This document shows positions 1-9,165 of a DNA stretch of 34,812 nucleotides, one piece after another. The stretch comes from Endozoicomonas atrinae (GTDB lineage Bacteria > Pseudomonadota > Gammaproteobacteria > Pseudomonadales > Endozoicomonadaceae). The DNA is taken from NCBI RefSeq assembly GCF_001647025.1, contig NZ_LUKQ02000041.1, positions 1 through 34,812 of the forward strand, given 5' to 3'. Both the position numbers and the translations under genes were made by a program. The notes below the pieces were generated by a model. That model had not been told where the DNA came from. It did no database searches and saw only the letters and a list, made by a program, of their open reading frames with translations. Each line of letters starts with the position of its first letter. Within the stretch, counting starts at the first letter, position 1.

Positions 1-26
1 ACTGTAGTGATAAACTCTTCAACGGG

Positions 27-90
27 CATGACTGAAACCTTCTTTTTTGCTTTTTACTGCTTTTAATAGCAGAAAGCAGGTTCAGTCATG
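27..90. repeat. Imperfect long hairpin at the left edge
   Basis: The outer arms CATGACTGAAACCT (27-40) and AGGTTCAGTCATG (78-90) are complementary except for one bulged base. The inner arms ACTGC (56-60) and GCAG with a following AAAGC (69-77) continue the pairing around an AT-rich loop, with extra T-rich bases on the left side. It could be a transcript end or a small palindromic repeat. No T-run follows on either strand, so a terminator role is not clear. Confidence 0.45.
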
Positions 91-346
91 TCTCCTTATG
101 CAAACCTAAAAGTCGCACATGGCGTAAAAGGATGTAAAAGAACGATGGATTGACGGTATTTTTTCAGGATATGACGTTGATAGAGTAGTGGATGGCTATT
201 TTATTCAGTCAAGGCTGAGGGAAATGGGGCGTTTAAGGCTTAATCTCTGGCTAAATGGTTATGAGAGATGCAAAGCTGAAAAACTCAATTTACATAATCA
301 TCTGAGACGTGTCGAAGATAGGGTAAAGCCTATCCAGATCAGGTGA
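88..346 (+). pseudogene. Possible frameshifted small ORF, unrecognised
   Basis: An open frame runs from 128 to a TGA at 344-346 (about 72 codons). It lacks a credible early start, since an in-frame TAA stands at 125-127. A second frame opens with ATG at 88 and reads MSPYANLKVAHGVK before it diverges at the AAAAGG run around 127-132. Dropping one base there would join the two frames into a protein of about 85 residues. Its C-terminal part is rich in Arg, Leu and Asn, with segments such as WIDGIFSGYDVDRVV and RLNLWLNGYERCKAEK. I recognise no family. It may be a decayed gene end or non-coding sequence. Confidence 0.25.
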
Positions 347-405
347 GCTTAAAGAGCCTGACTCTGAAACTCCGTAAAATATGTTGTTACTTCTTCACAT
401 GAACT

Positions 406-444
406 ACCACATAGCAGATCTTGCTGTTATCTCTGCTATGTGGT
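406..444. terminator. Hairpin downstream of leuS
   Basis: A perfect 12-bp inverted repeat, ACCACATAGCAG (406-417) and CTGCTATGTGGT (433-444), encloses a 15-base loop. GCTTTT follows on the plus strand, so it fits a terminator for plus-strand transcription best. It starts 13 bases beyond the leuS stop, so it may also end leuS transcripts. No T-run follows on the minus strand. Confidence 0.55.
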
Positions 445-457
445 GCTTTTAGATTGT

Positions 458-3058
458 TTAGTTAGCAACAATATTCACAAGTTTGCCGGGAATCACAATT
501 ACCTTGCGGACTGTCAGACCATCGGTGAACTTAGTGACGTTATCGTGCTCCAGAGCCAGCTTCTCAATGGCATCTTTATCCAGACCTGCTGGAACTTCCA
601 GTTTCGCACGAACCTTGCCATTGACCTGAACCACCAGAGTGATGGCATCTTTTTTCAGGGCTTCTTCGTCAGCTACTGGCCATGAAGCATCCAGTACGGA
701 CTCAGAGTGCCCCAACGACTTCCAGATGCTGTGCATGGCGTGAGGTGCGATAGGTGCCAGCATCAGCGTGGTTGCCTCAATGGCTTCACGCATTACCGCG
801 CGGTCCTGATCGGTGCTCACCTGGAACTTGTTGATTGCGTTGTTCAGTTCCATGATTGCAGCAATTGCCGTATTGAATGTCAGGCGGCGCTCACAGTCAT
901 CCGAAACCTTATTGATGGTTTCATGCACTTTGCGACGCAGATCCTTTTGCTCTTTTGTCAGAGCATTCAGATCAAGAGCAGTTACATCACCACTGGCAAT
1001 ATGTTCTGCTGCCTGCTTCCAGAAGCGACGCAGGAACCGGTTGGCACCTTCGACAGCACTCTCGGACCACTCCAGCGTTTGCTCGGGTGGCGCTGCGAAC
1101 ATGGTGTACAGGCGGATAGTGTCGGCACCGTACTGATCAATCAGGTCCTGAGGGTCGATACCGTTGTTTTTGGATTTGGACATCTTGCTCATGCCCGCAT
1201 GTTCAACAACGTCACCGGTCTCTTTCAGGGTAGCCTTAACCAGGCGCCCTTTATCGTCAAACTCACTGTCGACATCAGTCGGGGCAATCCACTGCTTAAC
1301 GCCTTTCTCGTCAACCTTGAAGAAGGTGTCAGCCAGTACCATGCCCTGGCAGAGCAGGCGTTTGAATGGTTCATCGCTTTCGACCAGGCCCGCATCACGA
1401 AGCAGTTTGTGATAGAAGCGGGAGTAGAGCAGGTGCATAACTGCATGCTCGATACCACCGATGTACTGATCTACAGGCAGCCAATAGTTAGCCTGCTCAG
1501 GGTTCAGCATCTGGTCATCAGACTTTGGCGAACAGTAACGGGCGTAGTACCAGCTGGACTCCATGAACGTGTCAAAAGTATCGGTTTCACGGGTGGCAGG
1601 CTGGCCGTTGTGGGTGGTTTTTGCCCACTCTGGATCCGCTTTGATCGGAGACTGAACACCATCCATTTCCACGTCTTCTGGCAGCAGTACCGGCAGGTCT
1701 TCCAGTGGAACAGGAATTTCAGTACCGTCTTCCAGGTAGCGCATCGGGATTGGCGCTCCCCAGTAACGCTGACGGCTCACACCCCAGTCACGGAGACGAT
1801 AATTCACCTGGCGCTCACCTTTGCCTTCAGCAATCAGCCGATCGGCAATGGCATTGAATGCCTCTTCTGAAGTCAGGCCGTCAAACTCGCCAGAGTTAAC
1901 CAGCTTACCTTTTTCGGTAAACGCCGCTTCGCTGAGATCAACCGCTTCGCTATTGGCAGGTTCGATAACCTGTTCGATCGGCAGACCAAAACGAGTGGCA
2001 AATTCATAGTCACGCTGGTCATGGCCGGGAACGGCCATGACCGCACCAGTACCGTAATCCATCAGTACGAAGTTGGCCGCCCATACGGGCACTTCACGAC
2101 CCGTAATTGGGTGAATGGCGCGGATGCCAGTATCGACACCCACTTTCTCCATGGTCGCCATCTCTGCTTCGGTCACCGCATTGGATTTGCAGTCCTGAAT
2201 AAATGTGTCAAGCGCAGGGTTATTGACCGCTGCAGCTTTGGCCAATGGGTGTTCTGAGGCAATGCCTACGTAGGTCACACCCATCAGGGTGTCAGGGCGG
2301 GTGGTGTAAACCTTGAACTCTTGAGGAGCACCTTCAGGCGCGTTGGCAACCTTAAAGGTCATCTGTACACCTTCAGAACGGCCGATCCAGTTGCGCTGCA
2401 TGGCCTTAACCTGCTCTGGCCAGTGTTCGAGCTTGTCGAGGTCGGACAGCAGTTCATCCGCGTAGGCTGTGATTTTGACAAACCACTGTGGCAGCTCTTT
2501 GCGCTCAACCACGGTGTCACAACGCCAGCATCGGCCATCTTCAACCTGCTCGTTGGCCAGTACGGTCGCGTCGTTTGGACACCAGTTAACGGTGGCCATT
2601 TTTTTATAGACCAGACCTTTTTCGTAGAGCTGAGTGAAGAACCACTGTTCCCACTTGTAGTAGTCCGGTTTACAGGTCGCCAGCTCACGGTTCCAGTCAT
2701 AGCCAAAGCCCAGACGCTTTAGCTGGCCTTTCATGTAATCGATGTTTTCGTAGGTCCAGGGTGCTGGTGCGGTCTTGTTTTTGATGGCCGCATTTTCTGC
2801 AGGCAGACCAAACGCATCCCAGCCCATGGGCTGCAGGACATTTTTGCCCCGCATGCGCTGGTAACGTGAAATCACATCACCAATGGTGTAGTTACGAACG
2901 TGTCCCATGTGCAGCCGACCACTGGGGTACGGGAACATGGAGAGGCAGTAATACTTCTCTTTACTGTTATCTTCGGTGACAGCAAAGCTGTCATTGTCTT
3001 CCCAGAATTTCTGGGCTTCGCTCTCAATCTGATGCGGTTGGTAATGCTCTTCCATCAT
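458..3058 (-). CDS. leuS: Leucine--tRNA ligase
   Basis: This class I aminoacyl-tRNA synthetase charges tRNA-Leu in the cytoplasm and hydrolyses misacylated products in its CP1 editing domain. At 866 residues it is close to the E. coli enzyme (860). The N-terminus has the HIGH-type motif [11 protein letters not shown] (about residues 43-53). The editing domain carries TTRPDTLMG, and the catalytic loop KMSKS lies in [12 protein letters not shown] at about residue 625. The C-terminal anticodon-binding region ends in the LeuRS-type [15 protein letters not shown] segment. Two adjacent ATG codons are possible starts, with no strong ribosome binding site to choose between them. In related gammaproteobacteria lptE and holA usually follow leuS. 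Here a hairpin and an unrecognised ORF remnant follow instead. The gene itself looks intact. Confidence 0.98.
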   Translation of the reverse strand: MMEEHYQPHQIESEAQKFWEDNDSFAVTEDNSKEKYYCLSMFPYPSGRLHMGHVRNYTIGDVISRYQRMRGKNVLQPMGWDAFGLPAENAAIKNKTAPAPWTYENIDYMKGQLKRLGFGYDWNRELATCKPDYYKWEQWFFTQLYEKGLVYKKMATVNWCPNDATVLANEQVEDGRCWRCDTVVERKELPQWFVKITAYADELLSDLDKLEHWPEQVKAMQRNWIGRSEGVQMTFKVANAPEGAPQEFKVYTTRPDTLMGVTYVGIASEHPLAKAAAVNNPALDTFIQDCKSNAVTEAEMATMEKVGVDTGIRAIHPITGREVPVWAANFVLMDYGTGAVMAVPGHDQRDYEFATRFGLPIEQVIEPANSEAVDLSEAAFTEKGKLVNSGEFDGLTSEEAFNAIADRLIAEGKGERQVNYRLRDWGVSRQRYWGAPIPMRYLEDGTEIPVPLEDLPVLLPEDVEMDGVQSPIKADPEWAKTTHNGQPATRETDTFDTFMESSWYYARYCSPKSDDQMLNPEQANYWLPVDQYIGGIEHAVMHLLYSRFYHKLLRDAGLVESDEPFKRLLCQGMVLADTFFKVDEKGVKQWIAPTDVDSEFDDKGRLVKATLKETGDVVEHAGMSKMSKSKNNGIDPQDLIDQYGADTIRLYTMFAAPPEQTLEWSESAVEGANRFLRRFWKQAAEHIASGDVTALDLNALTKEQKDLRRKVHETINKVSDDCERRLTFNTAIAAIMELNNAINKFQVSTDQDRAVMREAIEATTLMLAPIAPHAMHSIWKSLGHSESVLDASWPVADEEALKKDAITLVVQVNGKVRAKLEVPAGLDKDAIEKLALEHDNVTKFTDGLTVRKVIVIPGKLVNIVAN

Positions 3059-3332
3059 CGCTCAACAGGCTTAATGTAAAGGATCGCTTTGATGCTTTCT
3101 TGAAAGCAGTCTAGTGAGAAAAGCTTTATGAAAACCAATCAAAGAGTCAGGGAAACTAATAACCCGCTAGGATACAACACTGCCTGCTCAACTGCACTTT
3201 TCCTGTTGATTTATCCGCATAGGTTGTCCGGCATTGATCCATATCATCCGGCCTGATTGTCAGTATTTGGTAAGGTGATGATGCTTTTTTTGGTCTTCAT
3301 CATCAATTCATACTCACTTTCTGGAAAACATA

Positions 3333-4994
3333 ATGAGCGATATAGCGATATCCATATCGATCTTGTCGCTGGTGGCTGTGCTGGGCCTTTGGATAGGCAA
3401 CTGGCGCATCCGCGGCATCGGTATGGGCATAGGCGGTGTTCTGTTTGGAGGCATTCTGGTGGGGCACTTTGTCTACCAGATGGATATCCACCTGGACAGT
3501 CACACTCTGGAGTACATCAAAGAGTTTGGCCTGATTCTTTTTGTTTACACCATTGGTATTCAGGTGGGCCCCGGCTTCTTTTCATCATTGAAAAGCAGTG
3601 GTCTGAAGTTGAATGCCTTTGCTGCAGGGCTGGTACTGCTGGGTGGTGTGGTCGCTACCGTACTTCACCTGATGTTTGATGTTCCCCTGCCCGTTGTGCT
3701 GGGTGTTTATTCGGGCGCTGTGACGAATACACCTTCTCTGGCGGCAGGCACTGGTATTCTGGCAGAGCTTGGGACACCAGAAAGCATGCTGGCACTGCCA
3801 GGTTCTGCGTACGCCGTTGCTTACCCGTTTGGTATCTGTGGGATTCTGCTGAGCATGTGGTTTATCCGGCGGCTATTCAAGATAGACGTTAACCAGGAAG
3901 CGGAAGAATTTGAGAAAGTGTCCGGTTCAGGAAAGGAAAGCCTCTATACCATCAATATCGCCATTCGAAACCCGAATATTGATGGTCTGGCGCTGCAGGA
4001 TATTCCAGGGCTGAATGATGGAGAGCTGGTCTGTTCCCGACTGAAACGGAGTGAGGAACTGGTTGTTCCCAAAGGTGATACAACCGTGGAACTGGGGGAT
4101 ATTCTCCACCTGGTTGGCAGTCGACAGAAATTGCAAAATGCCCGGCTTATTCTTGGGGAAGAGGTGGATGCCTCTCTAACGACGAAGGGAACCGAACTGC
4201 GAACCTCCCGGGTTGTGGTAACCAACGAGAAGGTACTGGGCAAAAAGCTGATCGATCTTAAATTCAAACAGCGCTATGACGTCGTGGTTTCACGCCTGAA
4301 CCGCTCCGGTGTTGAACTGGTGCCGAACCGGGATGCCACGTTGCAGTTTGGTGATATCCTGAACCTTGTAGGTCGCCCTGAGTCTATTGATGCCGTTGCC
4401 AACCAGGTGGGTAATGCTCAGCAGAAGTTGCAGCAGGTTCAAATGATGCCGGTGTTTATCGGTATTGGTCTGGGAATCCTGCTGGGTTCTATTCCACTGC
4501 ATATCCCGGGCTTGCCAGCGGCACTTAAGCTGGGTCTGGCGGGTGGACCACTGCTGGTGGCGTTGATCCTTGGTCGAATAGGCAGTATTGGACGTCTATA
4601 TTGGTTTATGCCGCCCAGTGCCAACCTGGCGTTGCGGGAGATCGGTATTGTTCTGTTTCTGGCGGTGGTTGGTTTGAAGTCCGGAGAAAACTTTGTCGAT
4701 ATTCTGGTCAATGGGGATGGCCTTCAGTGGATGATGTACGGTGCAGTGATCACTCTGGTTCCATTGCTGGTGATAGGCATTACCAGTCGTATGTTTGGCG
4801 GGCTTAACTACCTGAGCATTTGTGGCATGCTGGCGGGTTCTATGACCGACCCTCCTGCACTGGCTTTTGCCAACAGCCTGCATGAAAAGTCGGGAGCTGC
4901 AGCACTATCTTACGCTACGGTTTATCCTCTGGTAATGTGTTTGAGAATTCTTTCACCGCAGATACTGGCGGTCTTGCTATGGGGGATCGTTTAA
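3333..4994 (+). CDS. yidE: YidE-type AspT/YbjL-family putative transporter
   Basis: This is an inner-membrane protein of the AspT/YidE/YbjL family. The substrate of YidE itself is not established, but characterised relatives are exchangers such as aspartate:alanine AspT. The 553 residues match the length I recall for E. coli YidE. The layout is typical. About five hydrophobic segments (residues 5-180) contain [19 protein letters not shown]. Two TrkA-C (RCK-C) domains occupy roughly residues 195-280 and 285-370, and each ends in a G-D-I-L-x-L-V-G-like strand. A second set of membrane segments runs from about 370 to the end and includes [12 protein letters not shown]. It is divergent from leuS across 274 bases. 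A GGA precedes the ATG by about eight bases, and a small inverted repeat (TGATGATG 3276-3283, CATCATCA 3298-3305) lies upstream. Confidence 0.9.
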   Translation: MSDIAISISILSLVAVLGLWIGNWRIRGIGMGIGGVLFGGILVGHFVYQMDIHLDSHTLEYIKEFGLILFVYTIGIQVGPGFFSSLKSSGLKLNAFAAGLVLLGGVVATVLHLMFDVPLPVVLGVYSGAVTNTPSLAAGTGILAELGTPESMLALPGSAYAVAYPFGICGILLSMWFIRRLFKIDVNQEAEEFEKVSGSGKESLYTINIAIRNPNIDGLALQDIPGLNDGELVCSRLKRSEELVVPKGDTTVELGDILHLVGSRQKLQNARLILGEEVDASLTTKGTELRTSRVVVTNEKVLGKKLIDLKFKQRYDVVVSRLNRSGVELVPNRDATLQFGDILNLVGRPESIDAVANQVGNAQQKLQQVQMMPVFIGIGLGILLGSIPLHIPGLPAALKLGLAGGPLLVALILGRIGSIGRLYWFMPPSANLALREIGIVLFLAVVGLKSGENFVDILVNGDGLQWMMYGAVITLVPLLVIGITSRMFGGLNYLSICGMLAGSMTDPPALAFANSLHEKSGAAALSYATVYPLVMCLRILSPQILAVLLWGIV

Positions 4995-5002
4995 CAGGAA
5001 TT

Positions 5003-5029
5003 AGCCTGTAACCATTATGATTACAGGCT
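5003..5029. terminator. Convergent hairpin between yidE and ridA
   Basis: A perfect 9-bp stem, AGCCTGTAA (5003-5011) and TTACAGGCT (5021-5029), has a 9-base loop. It lies in the 47-bp gap between the convergent yidE and ridA stops and probably serves as a terminator in one or both directions. Confidence 0.65.
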
Positions 5030-5041
5030 TGAAGTAAAATA

Positions 5042-5425
5042 TTAACGCTGAGCAATAGCTTCAATTTCTACCAGTGCATCTTTCGGCAGGCGGGCGACTT
5101 CTACGCAGGAACGGGCAGGATAACCGGCACCCAGATCGTCAAAGAACGTCTGGTAGACTTAATTAACGGTGGCAAAGGTATTCAGGTCTTTCACAAATAC
5201 CGTCATTTTAAACACGGAGTTCATGGTCAGACCGGAAGCTTCAATAATAGCCTGAACATTTTTCAAAGACTGCAGAGCTTGTGCGGCAACGTCTTCAGGC
5301 ATTTCTCCGGTCGCCGGGTCAATTGGCAGCTGACCGGAGGTAAATACCAGAGAGCCGGTATCTACCGCCTGTACATAGGGACCGATAGCCGCAGGTGCTT
5401 TTTCTGTATTGATTGCTTCAACCAT
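5042..5425 (-). pseudogene. ridA: RidA enamine/imine deaminase with in-frame TAA
   Basis: RidA (YjgF/YER057c/UK114 family) hydrolyses reactive enamines and imines such as 2-aminoacrylate. From the ATG at 5425, which follows an AAGGAAG ribosome binding site, the frame reads MVEAINTEKAPAAIGPYVQA. It runs through TSGQLPIDPATGEMP and FVKDLNTFATVN, then meets TAA at 5159-5161. The same frame continues past the stop with [20 protein letters not shown] and ends normally at 5042. Without the stop the protein would be 127 positions, essentially the usual RidA length. The interrupted position is normally Glu (NEVY), so a single GAA to TAA change explains it. The truncated 88-residue product lacks the conserved Arg in PARSCVEV and so should be inactive. 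It follows cyuA on the same strand by 91 bases. A base-calling error is possible. Confidence 0.88.
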
Positions 5426-5450
5426 TACTTCTTCCTTTTTGTTAATGAAT

Positions 5451-5501
5451 GGTTGTCTGACACGTGGTCGAGTGATTTAACCCTTACTCTATCAGACAAC
5501 C
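5451..5501. other. Inverted repeat between cyuA and ridA
   Basis: A perfect 10-bp stem, GGTTGTCTGA (5451-5460) and TCAGACAACC (5492-5501), encloses a 31-base loop. The loop itself has a small GAGT/ACTC stem. No T-run follows on the minus strand, so it is more likely an RNA-processing or weak attenuation site between cyuA and ridA than a simple terminator. Confidence 0.5.
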
Positions 5502-5516
5502 GGTTGGTGAAAACAT

Positions 5517-6818
5517 TCAGACTGATTTTGAGGTCATGATTTTCAAAATCATCCGGTCGGTTTCCCGCATTCCCTGATTACCTAAAAGACCAAGGTTATC
5601 AATGGTTTCCTCAACACTCCCGGCAATAATGCCTTCCTGCCCGGAAACACGAATATTATTGATGGCCATCAGGGATGCCTTCACAGCGGCTCCGGCAGAG
5701 GTGGAGACTTTCATGGAGCAACAGGCTTTTGCACCGTCACAGAAAATACCGGCAATATCACCCACCATATTAAAGATGGCGCATTCGACCTGCTCAAGCT
5801 CGCCACCGAGCAGCCAGGTAATCCCACAGCTGGCACCAGTTCCGGCCGTCGTGGCACCGCACATGGCGGAGAGGGTATCCAGGTGGGTTTTGATATAAAT
5901 GGCAATCAAATGGCTGAGTATCAGTGCCCTGGCCAGCTTTTCTTCATCGCATCCAAGATGGTCAGCAACCGCCACCACGGGCATGGTAGCCGCGATTCCC
6001 TGGTTACCACTGCCGGAATTACTCATGGCGGGAAGCATGGCTCCATCCATTCGTGCATCAGAAGCGGCCGATGAGCGCATCATGGCAAGGGTGATCAGGT
6101 CTTCAGACAACAGCCCCTGGGAAATATTCTGTTGCAGTGTTCTGCCCACTTTGAGTCCATAACTACCACTCAATCCTTCAGCGGATATGGTTTGATTCAA
6201 ACAGGCAGCATCGAGAATAAAACGAATTTTGTCGTACGGAGCCTGAGTGGCAAACTTGTAAATGCTGGCTACCGATAATGTTGCCGAAGAAGCGTCATTA
6301 TGGGATTCATCATTTTTTTCCTGGGTAGAAAAAACAGTTTTCCCATCGAGTTCTTTCAAAACTACCTGAGTGTGGTGATCCTTAATAATGACTCGAGCAT
6401 GGTGTTCCCCCCTGGAAACCAAGACCTCACTGTACAGTACTTCTGGAACCTCCTTGATCTGGACACTGACCTGACCGCTATCTAGCATGATTTTTGCCCG
6501 ACTGACATGCTCTGGAGTAATGTTTTTCAGTACTTCCAGTCCTGCCCCAGGATCGCCACCAACAGCTCCTGCAGCCGCAGCGATAGGAAGCCCGACCATT
6601 CCTGTGCCCGGAACGCCAACGCCCATGCCGTTTTTCATTAAATTTCCGCTGACGTATACCTGAATCTGGTCAGGCAATTCATTCAGCAGCTCAACGGCCA
6701 GCGCGGTTGCGTAAGCTGTGGATATGGGTTCAGTACAGCCAAGGGATGGAATAACGTTGTCCTGTAAAATCTGGATGTACTGTTCCCATTCAGGGCGCCA
6801 CCCTTCAGAAGGCCTCAT
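5517..6818 (-). CDS. cyuA: L-cysteine desulfidase (CyuA/YhaM, UPF0597)
   Basis: The iron-sulfur L-cysteine desulfidase breaks L-cysteine into pyruvate, ammonia and sulfide, presumably through 2-aminoacrylate. It serves anaerobic cysteine catabolism in the cytoplasm. The 433 residues match the family length (E. coli 436) and align from end to end. Segments seen include LGCTEPIS with Cys28, NLMKNGMGVGVPGTGMVGLP, RSSAASDARMDGAMLPAMSN and SGSGNQGIAATMPV. Cysteines in MCGATTAGTGASCG and FCDGAKACCSMKVS are candidate cluster ligands. The ATG at 6818 is preceded by AAGGATCC. ridA follows downstream, which is biochemically logical because RidA removes 2-aminoacrylate. Older annotations call this family a serine dehydratase alpha chain-like protein. 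Confidence 0.9.
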   Translation of the reverse strand: MRPSEGWRPEWEQYIQILQDNVIPSLGCTEPISTAYATALAVELLNELPDQIQVYVSGNLMKNGMGVGVPGTGMVGLPIAAAAGAVGGDPGAGLEVLKNITPEHVSRAKIMLDSGQVSVQIKEVPEVLYSEVLVSRGEHHARVIIKDHHTQVVLKELDGKTVFSTQEKNDESHNDASSATLSVASIYKFATQAPYDKIRFILDAACLNQTISAEGLSGSYGLKVGRTLQQNISQGLLSEDLITLAMMRSSAASDARMDGAMLPAMSNSGSGNQGIAATMPVVAVADHLGCDEEKLARALILSHLIAIYIKTHLDTLSAMCGATTAGTGASCGITWLLGGELEQVECAIFNMVGDIAGIFCDGAKACCSMKVSTSAGAAVKASLMAINNIRVSGQEGIIAGSVEETIDNLGLLGNQGMRETDRMILKIMTSKSV

Positions 6819-6941
6819 GTAAGGATCCTTTAATACGTCTGATGCAAAATAAGGCGCTCATTTTGTGGGTGTTGAAAGTGTTATTTTCCGCAGAAATGAG
6901 GCAGGTGTAGAAATTTTGTTCTGATTGTATAGAAAGAGGTG

Positions 6942-6980
6942 AGGCTGTTTTTTGATGTCCATCATGACAGCCTTGTTTTT
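6942..6980. other. Imperfect hairpin upstream of the lipoprotein gene
   Basis: AGGCTGT, then TGATG, pairs with CATCA and ACAGCCT across 6942-6973, with small internal mismatches. TTGTTTTTAG follows on the plus strand. It lies in the 286-bp divergent gap between cyuA and the lipoprotein gene. It resembles a weak plus-strand terminator although no plus-strand gene precedes it. Confidence 0.35.
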
Positions 6981-7104
6981 AGTATCCCCCATTACGGCAA
7001 GAGAGTTCAGGTCTTTGCCTGATAGCTAAAGGCACCCTATTATTCGATAAATAACTCAGGTTCTTTTTGGTACTGAAAATTCCTTACTGCGGAGTATGTT
7101 GAGC

Positions 7105-7827
7105 ATGAACCGTTTCTTTGAAAGAACAACGTTTGCAGTGGGTCTCGCACTATTGAGCTCAATAGTGCTGACAGGTTGTACCTCCCTGGCTGAAAAACAG
7201 GCAGAAAAAGCTGGTCCTGCAGACACTGCTGTTTCAAACAATGAGCGAAAAGCGATGACTCTTGTTTATGACTGTGAACAGGGCTTTCAATTCATTGCCA
7301 GTATTGAGAGGGACCCTAATGGCGCAAATGCCTGGGTGTTTCTACCGGGAGAGACTGTTAAGTTACCGGTTGTGGTCTCGGCATCCGGCGCAAAATTCAG
7401 TGATGGTAAGATCACCTACTGGAGTTCAAAAGATGGAGCGCTACTTGAATATAATGGAAAAGAGTACAAACAGTGCAAGGTAAATAGAAAGCAGTCCATC
7501 TGGGAAGATGCAAAGCTGAGAGGTGTTGATTTCAGGGCGGTAGGGAATGAGCCCGGATGGACTCTGGAGATCAGAAACAGCGAGCAGATCTTGTTTGTCA
7601 CTAATTATGGCCAGGACCGTTACGTCTTTCCTGCACCTGAGCCCGTCAGCAATGCAGCAACACGCACCACAGAATATAAAACCAGCGCTGCTGGGAGGGC
7701 TCTTACTGTTACCCTGAAAGGTAAGCGGTGTGATGACACCATGGCGGATGATGAGACTTATCCAACGACTGTGACAGTTCAGTTTGATGGTCGGCATTAC
7801 ATGGGATGTGGTATGCCACTGCACTAA
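7105..7827 (+). CDS. Lipoprotein with MliC-type and COG3650-type domains
   Basis: The N-terminus is a lipoprotein signal: a basic start (MNRFFERTTF), a hydrophobic stretch, and the lipobox LTGC with the lipidated Cys at about residue 25. Next comes a domain resembling the C-type lysozyme inhibitor MliC/PliC, with LVYDCEQGFQF, LPVVVSASGAKFSDGKITYW and a closing EYKQCKV. The second half begins near RAVGNEPGWTLEI and ends with a Cys pair in KGKRCDDTM and HYMGCGMPL. That is the pattern of the COG3650-type domain often attached to such lipoproteins. A role in resisting host lysozyme is inferred. GGAG at 7091-7094 is one base from an upstream ATG (7096) but ten from the ATG at 7105, so I prefer 7105 (240 residues). 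Confidence 0.8.
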   Translation: MNRFFERTTFAVGLALLSSIVLTGCTSLAEKQAEKAGPADTAVSNNERKAMTLVYDCEQGFQFIASIERDPNGANAWVFLPGETVKLPVVVSASGAKFSDGKITYWSSKDGALLEYNGKEYKQCKVNRKQSIWEDAKLRGVDFRAVGNEPGWTLEIRNSEQILFVTNYGQDRYVFPAPEPVSNAATRTTEYKTSAAGRALTVTLKGKRCDDTMADDETYPTTVTVQFDGRHYMGCGMPLH

Positions 7828-7946
7828 ATCTGTAGGGATGCAGAAGTTCTGCAATGTAATTCAGCATATAAAGGCACTGAGTGATTAAGGTTCTTCTTAG
7901 TGTGTCTGTGACTTTGTAGCATTAAAAAAATAACTTCAGCAGAGCC

Positions 7947-9122
7947 TCAATCACTTCTCAACTCTTTACTGGGTGATATCGGGGTTGGCAACCGGAAGAC
8001 CACGAGGTAAGTGGAAACGATAAACGTCAGGATTGCAGCCCCTTCGATCAGTAATGCCGTCTCCTGCTGAATTCTTCCTGCCGTCATGGCGCCATAGGCC
8101 AGTAGTAGTGAGAACTCACTGCTCTGGCCTAAACGTAATCCCATCTCTCCCGCATTATCATTTCGCTCTCCTGCCAAGTGCTTCAACAGGTACTTAAACA
8201 ATATGGGTTTGGTGATTAATACGATCGCTGATGTTAATAGAATGGCCATCAACAAATGGCTTTTCAGAATCGGATCAAACTGGGCACCTACCGAAAAAAA
8301 GAACAGAATCAGAAAGAACTCCCTTAATGGTTTCAAACCCTCAGCAATAAACAGAGAAATAGGCGATGTGGCAATACTGACTCCTGCGATAAAGGCACCA
8401 ATTTCATGGGACAAGCCAAAAGACTCGGCCAGTTGAGCTGCAGTGAGGCACCAGCCCAGGGACACCAGAAATATATACTCAGAAATAATATCGAAACGCC
8501 CCATGAGAGGGAGCAACACATATCGGACAAAACACCAGGCTCCCAGGGCAAATACACAGGTTTTCAATGGCAGTAACATTGCGTCGATATGAGCGCCTCC
8601 GTTGCTGCTGTAAAGTACAAGAATGGTCAGAATGGCCAGAATATCTTCGAACAGCAGGATGCTGATCATCACTTCACCGGTTCTTTTGTGGTGCAATGTT
8701 GTGGTCGGGATCAGTTTTAAGCTGAGCACCGTACTGGAAAAGGAAAGGGCCAGGCCTGCGATTAACGCTTCTATCAGAGGAAAGCCAAAAAGAAGGACAA
8801 GAACAGCCCAGACCATGACTCCAATAGCACTCAGGCAAAGAAAGGTTACCAGTGCCGTTTGTTTCAATTGTTTGAGCAGATTTCTTGGGTGAAGGTGCAG
8901 ACCAAGCAGAAACATCAGCAGAATAATGCCCATGGTAGAGACTGCTTCGATATGCCCATCATTGATGACCACATTAAGGCCATAGGGGCCAACCAGCATA
9001 CCAAGGCATATATAGGCAAGAATGATCGGCTGCTTCAGCCAGACAAACAGGGTGCCCAGTAAGGATGCACCACCAAATATGACGGCCATTTCCAGAACAA
9101 GATGCTCAAACGGTCCTTGCAC
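7947..9122 (-). CDS. CPA2-family cation:proton antiporter, membrane domain only
   Basis: This is a Kef/CPA2-type monovalent cation:proton antiporter of the inner membrane with about ten to twelve membrane segments. Typical stretches are QPIILAYICLGMLVGPYGL, LLMFLLGLHLHP, LALSFSSTVLSLKL and LLFEDILAILTILVL. SFGLSHEIGAFIAGVSI and LRLGQSSEFSLLLAYG follow. The protein ends shortly after the last segment and has no RCK/TrkA-N domain, unlike KefB/KefC. The frame stays open upstream to 9275, but that extension is not family-like and overlaps the divergent gene. A GTG at 9122 with AAGG eight bases upstream gives a 391-residue protein and leaves 43 bases to the divergent start. An internal ATG at 9089 is a second option. 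Confidence 0.82.
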   Translation of the reverse strand: MQGPFEHLVLEMAVIFGGASLLGTLFVWLKQPIILAYICLGMLVGPYGLNVVINDGHIEAVSTMGIILLMFLLGLHLHPRNLLKQLKQTALVTFLCLSAIGVMVWAVLVLLFGFPLIEALIAGLALSFSSTVLSLKLIPTTTLHHKRTGEVMISILLFEDILAILTILVLYSSNGGAHIDAMLLPLKTCVFALGAWCFVRYVLLPLMGRFDIISEYIFLVSLGWCLTAAQLAESFGLSHEIGAFIAGVSIATSPISLFIAEGLKPLREFFLILFFFSVGAQFDPILKSHLLMAILLTSAIVLITKPILFKYLLKHLAGERNDNAGEMGLRLGQSSEFSLLLAYGAMTAGRIQQETALLIEGAAILTFIVSTYLVVFRLPTPISPSKELRSD

Positions 9123-9165
9123 AGCGTAAACCTTATCGTTGAAACTACGGGATTCTTCAGGATAG

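Noticed and set aside
707-1870. 387-codon plus-strand ORF inside leuS
   Set aside because: It is antisense to the strongly conserved LeuRS frame, its product has no recognisable domain, and it reflects the codon bias of the opposite strand.
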